A DNA stretch of 64,000 nucleotides from Phaeosphaeria sp. MPI-PUGE-AT-0046c (Eukaryota > Ascomycota > Dothideomycetes > Pleosporales > Phaeosphaeriaceae). Of this stretch, positions 45,138-54,700 are shown in pieces. The position numbers and the translations under genes were made by a program. Positions within the stretch are counted from its first letter, which is position 1; each line of letters begins with the position of its first letter. The stretch lies in contig JAGTJN010000001.1 in the NCBI GenBank assembly GCA_020747045.1, positions 1,736,001 through 1,800,000 on the forward strand, given 5' to 3'. The notes below the pieces were generated by a model. It was not told where the DNA came from. It saw nothing but the letters and a program-made list of their open reading frames with translations, and searched no databases.

Positions 45138-46537
45138 ATGGACCAGATCGCACAGTCGCTAGGTACCACCACTGCCACGGGCCTGGCTGTATTCGTGGGC
45201 TATGTCACCCTTTGCAGGAGCTTACGCTACCTGAGAAGGAACCAGAAACATGCACAGACGCCGTACAAGACGCGGGAAGACTTCAAGAACATGACCTCCG
45301 AGGACGCTTTCCAGATCGCAAGATATGTTCAAAGTCTCGAATTCCCCTTCACCAGTGGCAAAGCGCTGGCATTTGCTCTCTTCAAGTCAGTCGAATTTCC
45401 GTGACAGCGGTTTACTGCTAATCTCGGTACAAAGGACCTACGGAATACCCTCAATCTCAAAGCTGTTATGTGAGACCCAACAGCTGGGAAAGGTCGAATA
45501 TGCTGGTCGAAGATACGCTGATACAGCTGTTCTGATCATCGAATTCACAGGCCATTCTCCAGCGGCTGAACGTACCAACGAAGCAATTGCTCGCATGAAC
45601 TACCTGCACAATCGCTACCAAAAGGCTGGTAAGATTAGTAACAACGACATGCTTTACACTCTGTCACTTTTTGTGCTTGAGGTCGAGCGATGGGTTGGCC
45701 TGTACGAGTGGCGATCACTGACGCCCTTGGAGACATGCGCCATGTAAGTGTAACTAGTACAAGCGAAGTAACGACCATCGTTTATGTACTGACAATCTCA
45801 AGTGGAACTCATTGGAAAGGTATCGGCGATGCCATGGGCATCGACTTCTCACCTCTCAAACACGGCCCTAGCTCTTTCAAGGACGGGCTCGAATTCTTCG
45901 AAGACGTCAAAGCGTGGGCAAATGACTATGAGTGCGAATTCATGGTACCGAACAAGTGGAACCATCAACTCGCCGAGGAGACGTCCGCAATTTTATTGAC
46001 AGACGTTCCTAAGCCTTTTAAGCCAGTCGCGAAAGAGTTTGTCAAGGCGCTTATGGACGATAGACTACGAGAGTCTATGATGTACGAGAAGCCTGCACCC
46101 ATCTACAAGACCCTGATCAAAGGCATCTTCGGTGTTAGAAAATTCATGATGCATTACCTGATCCCCCCGAGGCCAGTTATGTTACGCTATAGCCCAGTCT
46201 CCGCAACACCAGATCCAAAGTCCGGCCGCTACTTCATCAACGAGTATGACAGTCAGCCCTGGTAAGTGTTCTCTTTTAAAGCTCATATGTACTTTGCTGA
46301 CTCTTGTACAGGTACGTCAAACCTACCTTCTTCACGCGTCATTCACCGCTAGCTTATTTCCGATGGGCGATTGGAGGACCCTATCCTGATGGAAAGAACT
46401 ATAAGCCTGAAGGCTACAAGATCTTTGAAGTCGGCCCCACGAAGCTGGAGAAACTGGGTCACGATGAATGTGCGGCAACGAAAGCTCGGCTGATGAAGAG
46501 CGACCGTGGTGGATGCCCGTTCGCTTTTGCAAGCTGA
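45138..46537 (+). CDS. ER-bound oxygenase, mpaB/Lcp (DUF2236) family
   Basis: Four-exon model: 45138-45385, 45435-45743, 45803-46261 and 46312-46537, giving 413 residues. Residues 13-30 (TGLAVFVGYVTLCRSLRY) form an N-terminal membrane anchor. The catalytic fold shows KTYGIPSISKLLCETQQLGK, RRYADTAVLIIEF, AIARMNYLHNRYQKAGKISN, NDMLYTLSLFVLEVERWVG, YEWRSLTPLETCAIGTHWKG and IGDAMGI. All are typical of the fungal branch of this heme-oxygenase-like family, related to MpaB, which cleaves a prenyl chain in mycophenolic acid synthesis, and to bacterial rubber oxygenase. The His and Arg in the ARMNYLH and RYQKAG blocks are candidates for heme and oxygen contacts. No polyketide or terpene synthase is nearby, so a primary-metabolism or lipid role is as likely. 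The chain ends in CPFAFAS. Confidence 0.88.
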
Positions 46538-46796
46538 AGGGTCTAAAGTCCGATCACACTATACAAGTAGGGAGCATGGGGCTGCAGTTGCATAGCGGAA
46601 TGTTCTCGGGACATGCAAAGTCAACAATGGTGATGCGCACACTTCACCAGTCACAGAGTTGGAGATCGATGACGTCAAATACCATCATACATGTTCCTTT
46701 ACAAGTAGGACTTATGAACGATGAACTACTTCTATGTTCACATTTTCTCTACTTTTAGTCTCAAGTCGAACACCAAAACAGTGACAATAAACTAAA

Positions 46797-47327
46797 ATGT
46801 CCACCACAAAATCCCCAGCAGCAAACCCCCCCATATCCCCCGCCCCCTCCGCCTCAGGCTCCATAATCCGCAAAGCTTTCCTCCTCGAGGCCCTCGCAAA
46901 CCTCTTCACCATCCCTCTCATCACGAACACCCGCTGGGTCCTCTCCTTCCTCCTCCTTCACCCATCGGACATCAATCCATCTTCGATCCTGTTTGCACGT
47001 CTCTTTGGCGGCATAGTCGTTGGCGGATTGACCAGCGCATTACTGGCCGGCGCGACGAATACGCGCAATGGAATTGAGAGTAGGCGGCCGACGTATTTGA
47101 TGCTAGGTATTGGAGAGGCGTGCTTGTTACCGATTTTGGCAATCGAGGCGGCGAAGAAGGGAAGTGCGGATGCGGCATTGAGTGCCAATGTGGCGGGGGT
47201 TTGTATGGGAATGTTGGCGCCGCCGTTGTTGTGGAGGCTGTATGTGTTGGGGATCAGGCCGGATTTTCTGGGGAGATATACGGAGACAAGCGAGGGTGGA
47301 GGTAGAACGGGGACGAAGTGTGAGTGA
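46797..47327 (+). CDS. Small multi-pass membrane protein, 176 aa
   Basis: Single-exon frame of 176 residues. A Pro/Ser/Ala-rich tail of about 25 residues is followed by hydrophobic segments near 27-52 (AFLLEALANLFTIPLI, VLSFLLLH), 66-87 (FARLFGGIVVGGLTSALLAG), 99-117 (TYLMLGIGEACLLPILAIEA) and 127-150 (NVAGVCMGMLAPPLLWRLYV). These suggest four membrane spans. The C-terminus is polar. Similar four-helix proteins of unknown role are common in filamentous ascomycetes. I recognise no family motif or transport signature. It lies 259 bases after the mpaB-family stop on the same strand. Confidence 0.7.
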   Translation: MSTTKSPAANPPISPAPSASGSIIRKAFLLEALANLFTIPLITNTRWVLSFLLLHPSDINPSSILFARLFGGIVVGGLTSALLAGATNTRNGIESRRPTYLMLGIGEACLLPILAIEAAKKGSADAALSANVAGVCMGMLAPPLLWRLYVLGIRPDFLGRYTETSEGGGRTGTKCE

Positions 47328-47576
47328 TGTCCTAGACTTTGACATGTTGTGGAGACACGCGCTAATTCGAGGTAGATGGGGCGATTAACAACGAGCGGGA
47401 GGATTGAGATGGAAAGGACGTTGAATGATTAGAAGGACATGGCAAATGTCCTGTCTATTACTGGTGAACCTGGAATTGGTATCCTCTAAATTGTCGGCAC
47501 TTACTGGCCTGTCAATGTCCAACCACCATGAACGCCTCGCTGAAATGCACAAATGCTGTCTCTCCATCTTCTTCTC

Positions 47577-48454
47577 TCAATCAGCGAACCCGCCCCATTC
47601 TTGCTCACTGTCGTCATCGGAACCCATGCTTTCATCGTCTTTTTCATCCACAATGCCTCTCCATGACTTCAGCATCTCCTCATCCAGACATTCCTGTGCA
47701 GCGATGCGGAGAACCTTCAGCGCACCCTCCTTCTTCATCTTCTCGATTGGCTGTACCAGTGTCTCGAGCGTCTCGCTTCCCGGCTCTTTCTCCCATTTAT
47801 CACCGACCACTTTCGCCAGCTCGTCCACCCATATGTCCATGACATGGTACCGCAGTCCGTTGGGGATCTTCATATCCTTGGGGTTCAATGGTGTCTCTTC
47901 CGTAATTGTGTTCCACTCTTCCAAGACATCCTTGTTCCACTTTTGCCGCGACAAAAACTCAAAAGATGCGTTGAGGTATTTACGAATGAGGTACAGGTAC
48001 TTGTCGAGTCGGAGCGCTTCGATATGCGACCATTCGCGCGACATGGTGATCCAGAAGGCGCGAATGAAGGGGAGAACGACTGGTGTTTGGAGGCGGGAGA
48101 CAATCGAGGCGAGGTCGCGGGACAAGGCTTGTTGGAGCGCGGGTTTGTCTTGCATCCATAAACCTGTAATGTTGTCAGCCAAACGGCCTGGATTCAGACA
48201 GAACATGGTCCTGAGCGGATCAGGATGGAGACATCTTACAGTAGAATAAGCCTTTCCATAGCTTTTGCAAATCTAGTTCCGACATCTGTTTTTGCGCGCC
48301 CAGGTATTTTCGCAGCATCTCAAGTGCTTCGTCGCGAACATCTTTGTCTGTCGCTAGAATTAGTCCACGCGTGTGAGGTTCGTTTACATTCATGTTTCGT
48401 ACCGCTTGACGTGAGATGCCTTATAAAAGGATTGTTCTGCGCATCGGAAGCCAT
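47577..48454 (-). CDS. RRP1: RRP1 / Nop52-family ribosomal RNA processing protein
   Basis: Three-exon model: 48403-48454, 48240-48353 and 47577-48163, giving 250 residues (yeast Rrp1 is 278). It begins MASDAQNNPFIRHLTSS, then DKDVRDEALEMLRKYLGAQK, MSELDLQKLWKGLFYCLWMQ and DKPALQQALSRDLASIVSRL. AFWITMSREWSHIEALRLDK then YLYLIRKYL follows, which is the core Nop52 signature. The C-terminus is acidic (DEKDDESMGSDDDSEQE). Rrp1 acts in the nucleolus in maturation of 27S pre-rRNA to 25S and 5.8S rRNA. The codon for Cys in FYC spans intron 2. The gene is convergent with the small membrane-protein gene upstream of it in the window. Confidence 0.93.
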
Positions 48455-48619
48455 TATGTGAGGTTGCGACAGGAGCGGGTCTTTGGTGGTGAAGCGTGAA
48501 CTCTGCCGCGGGAAACTTTTCTGATGGTTGCCGAAAATAAGGTTATCGATAAGGATCGACCCACTTGTCGCAGAGCGGCAGAGTGATGATGTCGCGTAAT
48601 TGTACTCCTGCACAACTAC

Positions 48620-49190
48620 GTTGTCTTAACCTGACAAAATTAACTAAGAACTTGATCTACTAGATGATATACTCAGACTCTTTAGCTTAGCAGAAGTTAC
48701 TACCAAGTGTGAGATGAAGTAATAGCATCTTGACTTAAAATAGAAAGTTGGGTAGGCCGTAGGCGAATCACTGCACAAAAAAACCCTTATAGTCTGAGCT
48801 ACTATGTCGCTACAGCCTGCTAAATCTTACTTCTTCAAAACTAGATAAGAAACACGTACAATTTAGAAATATTCCTAGCTTGGTGTAGAAGCTTAAACTT
48901 ATACAACATAGTATATGCTATCTAGATTTTTTTAGCATAGCTAGATAGACGGTCTGTGCACGCTGACTACGCGTATTAGCGCGTTACTGCCTACAAGGCT
49001 ACAACCTAGCTGTTTGCTACACGAAGCTCATACAATCTCTAGCTTTAGAGTCCTACACATCTAGGCTAAGCTATCAATTCTATATATATATTCACTAAAG
49101 TATGTTAAGTTTTTAAGTTAGAGTTTATAAACTTACTATCTAAATCAGCATCTAGCTTCCGCTCGCTTCAGCAGGACAGCTGTGCGCCTC
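48620..49190. mobile_element. AT-rich, TpA-rich relic, probably RIP-mutated repeat
   Basis: The sequence changes abruptly to AT-rich, with dense CTA, TAG and CTAGATAG-like strings, stops in all frames and no open frame of note, then returns to normal composition by about 49.2 kb. This is how repeat-induced point mutation (C to T in CpA context, both strands) leaves old transposon copies in filamentous ascomycetes. No terminal repeats or target duplications could be made out, and no original element can be named. It lies between RRP1 and the H3K9 methyltransferase gene. Confidence 0.55.
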
Positions 49191-49321
49191 GTAGGTTGGT
49201 CCGTCACTTATATCCAATCATTACTGGCTGTCAACTTGTCCTGAAACAACATGACTTTGACTTTTTCTACATTACATGCTATGGACGCGAGCTAACATGG
49301 CGCTAGACTGGAATGCCCGCC

Positions 49322-51030
49322 ATGGTGGTCATTCCTGCCAGCGGGTCTGGAAAGCGCCGGGTATACCGCGAAAAGGTAAAGCTGGATATTCGCATCTTTT
49401 TACGCGTCTAGTAATGCTTGCTACACTAGGTTGATCGAGTACTCTCTAATCGAGTTGTTGGACAGGTAAGGGACATCATCACTTGGTCCGTGCACGGCTG
49501 ATCGGATGTCGCCATTTCAGGAAGAGCAGTTTCTCGTTCAATGGAAGACGAACCTCACTACAGATGCACCACCATTAAGCTGGCATGCTATTGATGAGCT
49601 AGTACGGTGCCTTGATCCTGTACAGGATTATCTGGATCAAAGAGCCAAGTAGATGAGATCGACATCGCATGAAGCTTGTAAACTGACTGCGTCCAAGGTC
49701 GATACAAGACATTCCATTGACGAAGAAGCGCAAGAGTCCAGAATCTACTGAAGGTCACGAGCGGCGTCCTTCACCCTTCGATCGCCAGTTCCAGCAGGCC
49801 AGTCGATCATCGTCTGTGTCATCAACTGCGCCGAAGTCGGTCGACACCTACAATGGTGTCCTCGACACTAATGAGGATGGCTTAATATTCTGTCGCCCTG
49901 TATGTAGTATCTCAGCTGGTGTGAAACCGTAATTGACTGTCCAATAGCATTTGGGCTCGGATGTCAGCAGTATCGATATTCGGACTGTACCAACTCCAGA
50001 GATGGTCCGCACGGCTCGACACTCAAAGGTGGACACTGCAATGATATGGATACGTGCTGAGTATGTGCGTCGGCTCAAGCAAGTCCAAGGAAATAAGCCA
50101 ATCCATCTATTTAACACAGTAGACAACTCGACACCTTCCCTCCGTTTCAAATACATACCGGACTACGTTCTCCGAGAAGGAGTTCATCGACTCTCCCTGG
50201 AGACACAACAAGGATGTCTTCAGTGCTCGCCGCACATGGGACGCAGCATTGGCTGTGAATACACAAAGAAGTGTGATTGCCTCGAATATGCCGCGGTCGA
50301 CGAGTCTCGGATAACAGACCCCGAGATGATGGCACGGTACAAGAACTATCTCGCCAACGGCGGCGACACGATAGGCTTCCCCAAGAAGTTTCCATACTTT
50401 GCCGAAGGAACCAAAATCCAGCGCACAGGATGCCTAGTGCCCTTCTACCTCAACTCGCGGCACCCCATCTACGAATGCAACGAGAAATGCAACTGCGGCC
50501 CCTACTGCCGGAACAAAAACGTCCAATTCGGGCGCACCGTCGAAGTCGAGATCTTCAAGACCAGCACCAACCGCGGCTGGGGTCTCCGCTGCAAGGAAGA
50601 CCTGCACGAAGGCCAGTTCATCGACACATATCGCGGCGAGATCATCACCGACGCGGAAGCCACGCGCCGCGAGAAGGCGTCGTCCAAAGCCAAAGCATCG
50701 TACCTGTACTCGCTCGACAAGTTCCAAGAATCTGAAGGCTTGAACGATGAACACATCTATGTTGTGGATGGCGAGTTCATGGGCGGACCGACCAAGTTCA
50801 TCAATCATTCGTGCGAGCCGAATTGTCGCCAGTATACGGTTAGCTACAACAAGCACGATCCTAGGGTGTATGACATTGCGTTTTTCGCGTGTCAATTCAT
50901 CAAGGCTGGGGAGGAGCTGACATTTGACTATCTGGACAAGGAAGAGGGCGATGAGGTGGAGGAGCCCAGCGAAGGTGCTGTGCCGTGTCTTTGTGGAGCG
51001 GAGAGGTGCAGGAAATGGTTGTGGACCTGA
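49322..51030 (+). CDS. KMT1: Histone H3K9 methyltransferase with chromodomain (Clr4/DIM-5/SUV39 type)
   Basis: Five-exon model: 49322-49375, 49430-49465, 49521-49648, 49698-49899 and 49948-51030, giving 500 residues. Exons 2-3 encode a chromodomain: VDRVLSNRVVGQ, then EEQFLVQWKT and SWHAIDELVRCLDPVQDYLD. A basic Ser-rich linker follows (TKKRKSPES). The pre-SET domain has nine Zn-cluster cysteines at about 230-327 (CLQC, C, CDC, C, CNC, C). The SET domain has RGWG at 349-352, NHSCEPNC at 426-433 and FDY at 466-468. Post-SET cysteines are 487, 489 and 494 (CLCGAERC). The enzyme trimethylates H3 Lys9 to build heterochromatin, and in Neurospora DIM-5 this directs DNA methylation at RIP-mutated repeats. 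Intron 3 begins GTAGAT and has a CTGAC branch; without it a stop follows the chromodomain. Start ATG chosen by exon phase. Confidence 0.9.
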
Positions 51031-51737
51031 GGAGACGGTCGGCGAAGCAAAGATTGGCATTTCTGCCCTCTTCATGTTTCTGTTTCATGAGGTTGCTAGA
51101 ATGCTACGGAATCTTTTTCTTCTGGACCTTTTTCCTTACCTGTCTGATCCGCGTCTCTTCTTGGCCATACCAGCATCAGACACGCTGTGCAGCAAGAGAG
51201 TCTCTTCATGATCTCACGACATGCTCATTAGCGACGGCGCCAAAGTTTGGGGGGTTTAATCATCACACATCAGGTAGAAACAAGCATGCACATCTCCTCA
51301 TATCGACCTCGTCTTCAAACGACCGCTCCCTCGCAGTCCACTCAGCCAAAAATGTACCATAACTTTCAACAATGTAGTATTGACATTCTAACCCAATTCA
51401 ATCTTGATCCTTACAATATATTAAATTACGAAATCCACCTCAGTCTGTATACAATTTATGCACGTCGGTCTTAGGGGTATATCCATCCTATCCAGATCCC
51501 AAGCTATGTAATGGTGCGCTCGCGCTCACGCTAAAGACAGTCCAAAGCAAAATATCCAACAATAAAGAAACGAAAGGCGAGCCAAAGCAAATTGTGCGTA
51601 CAGTAGAAACAAGGAAAGGTTCAAGGAGTAGGACGCCCACTATCGAGCTAGAGGTAAAGGAAAATTCTGAGTTTGTACAAAGGAAAATATGTTCAAGTCG
51701 ATTTGGAACCAATACAGGTATATGTGGTGGTTATGTT
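51031..51737. other. Convergent 3' spacer
   Basis: About 700 bases between the converging methyltransferase and giant coiled-coil genes, AT-richer towards 51.4 kb. It presumably holds both 3' ends; nothing else is supported. Confidence 0.45.
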
Positions 51738-54700
51738 TTACTGGCGCGAAGACTCCCTCTGCAGCTCACGGCCAAAGTTGAGCGCGATAGGCGTCATCTC
51801 GCCGTCCACTGTGCTCTCATCGTCATAGAAGCCGCTTTCGCTGAACTGCTCCATCTCGGCGTCCTGGTCATAGCTCGCTTTGCGCATCAGCGGTGGCGTC
51901 TGGGGGACAGACGACGTCCTGTTGCTGAGACCGGGGAATCCCATTTCCGTAGAGGCCTTTGAGCTGTTCGAGTTTGTGCGGATGCTTTGTGGGCGTGAGG
52001 CAGAAGACGGGAGGTCAGGAGTGCGGCGAAGGTTGGACGTAGGAGGCGTCATGAGGCCCGAGAGGAAGGACTGCGCTGAATGTGGAGTGGCACGGGAGGG
52101 CGTCTGGTTGCGAGAGCTCGTGTTTGAGCCTCCAGCGAGCGCCGACGTGGCTTCTCCACGGCCTTTGCGCCAGTTGCCAAATGCTGCCGCGAGCTGAACT
52201 GCCTTGGGCGAAGCAAAGTTGGACAGCGTGCTGAGCGTTGGGAAGGACTGTTGTCCTCCAGAGATGAGGCGCTCCTTCTCCGACTGCTCCATCTGCAGAT
52301 TGGTGCGGATGCGGATGGCAGCATCACGAACAGTCTCACGATCGAACGTGGGCTGGGCGAGAGCGTTGATGAGATCATTCAGATCATCGATGCGAACGCC
52401 GAGGAGCTCGCGAAGCCAGTTAATCTCGGTGTCTCGCTCCTTGAGTTTGGCTGGAGCCTCGGTGTCCAGGTCAGTCATCTCATGCTCGAGAGATTCGATG
52501 CGCTGTTCGCGCTCTTGCAATTGGTCCTGAAGCACAGCAATGGACTCGCGCAGGGCTTGGGGCGAGATCTTCTCAGAAACACTGGGTCCAGACGAGGCTG
52601 TCGGTGATCGGCCAGCCGCCGCCGCAGCAGCGTTGGCAGCCTCCTTGGCGACCTGTAACTTCTCCTCGAGAAGTGCAATCTTGTCATTAAGATGCTCCGC
52701 CTTGGAGTCGGCAAGCGCGAGCCTATCTTTATGGAACGCTTCAGTACGGTCCCTGTCTTCGTGGGCAAAGTTGAGGGCACGAGTATGCTCTTGCGTGATA
52801 TGCTCAAGCTGGCGCTCAAGAGCTCGTTGTTGCTCCTGAAGACTGTGCCTCTTGCTCTCGAGTGCGTCTTGTACAGCCTGCTTCTTGACATCAGCTGCGG
52901 CTTCCAGGTCAAGCTCGTGCTTTTCCTTTGCAGTATCAGCGTCCAAGCGGACCTGGTCGAGCTCTGCACGAACGCGCGAGTTTTGGCTTTCGAGATCGTG
53001 CCTTACGATGTTGACCTGGTTATTGGCTGCGTCTATGTCGGCCTCCATAAGTACGCGAGTGCGGCGGATCTCCACGTGGGCGGCTTCCCTTGCTTCACGC
53101 ATATCACGCTCGTACCGCTCCGCATTCTTCTGGTGCTCCATTGACTCGTTCCTTAGCTGATCAATGGTCTCTTCAAGTCTGGCGTTGTGCTTTTGAGTCT
53201 GCTCCAGATGGATCCGTAGCTTCATACCCTCACGCTCTTGAGTCTCCAATCGCTCGAGTTCACGCTCAAGGCGCTCACGTGTGCGACCTTCAGCTTCAAT
53301 GCGGGCACTGAGAATCTCATACTTGGTAGCAGAGGACTCCTCGGACTTTTGCCACTGGGCACGCTCAGTAGCGACTTGCTGCGAAGCACTGACCATGTCT
53401 TGCTGTAGCTTCTCGAGCTTGGTGCGCATTGACTCGCGAACACGGGTGGCTTCTTCAGTCTGGTAACGTGCTTGGTCCATAGCCTTGCGCAGCTGTTCAG
53501 CGTCTTCACGAGCGTGGTGGATGTCGTCGCGGAATTTGCTGGCTGACAGTCGGTGCTCCTCAAGAGTGATCATCAGTGCCTCGTTCTCTGCTGTGACGGT
53601 CTTGAGCCTGGCCTGCAGATCCTCTTCGGAGCTTTCCAGCGCAACGTTCTTCATCTTGAGCTCCTCGTTCTGAGCATCTAGAGTAGAAAGTCGGGATCGT
53701 ACCTCATCGTCATCAGTCTGGTAAGCGTCGAGGCTGCGATGAGCGAGATCGCGTTCCTCAGTAAGTGCACGGATCTTATCTTCGTCCTGTCTGGCAGCCT
53801 GCTGGAGGAGTGTAAGTTCGTCCTCAGTCACCTTGAGTAGACGAGCAGTATCTGCTTCGCGCGTCTGGAGTGCGGCGCGGGCTTCAGCCTCTTCGTCACA
53901 ACGAAGGTTGGCCTCCTTCAACAACGTCTCAAGACCAGCTATGCGGTCGTTCTTTTCTTGAATGACTTGAGTCTCATGTCGTGTGGCAATTTCCATGCTC
54001 TGGCGCTTGAGCGCGTCATCTACAAGCTCGCGGATGTCGTCAGCTTGCAGTTGATGGTTAGTAGTCTGAGCGATGGATGCCTTCAGGCTGCCAACAGCTT
54101 GATAGATTTCGGACAAGTCGACCGTGGGTTGAGCAATGTCTGCAGGTGCCTCGAGAGTGGTTGGCCTGTGAGATGCCAATGTCTCTTCGACAATGGAGCG
54201 GATTGTGTCAGGTTGCACAGGTTCCACGGCGGGGAATGCAGGAGGCTGGTGGGACGACAACGCTTCCGCGATGATGGATCGGATTGTCTCGGGCTGGAGG
54301 GATTGTGCAGAGTTTTGCAGCTGTTGAGCAGCGAATGCTTCGGCGAAGATTGCCTTGAGATCGTCTGGCCATATTTGCTCAGGTACTGGAGGTGGCAGAG
54401 GCTGAGGCACGTGTGTTGCGACGGCTTCCATCACGATGGCACGAATGTCATTAGAGCTGACTGGCTCGAGATTCTGTGCTGAAGCAGTTGGCTCGTGTGA
54501 AGCAACAACCTCCTCGACAATGGCGCGAATTTGGTCAGCGGGCACGTGTTCGACAGGTGTAGCCGTTGACTGATGAGCCACAAGCACATCAGCGATGATC
54601 TCCCGGATCTGCTCAGGGTGCATTGGCTGGGTGGTTGGCGCTGTCGTGACTGAGAGTTGTGATTGGTGCGACTCTAGCGCGTCCCTGACGACGGCTCGCA

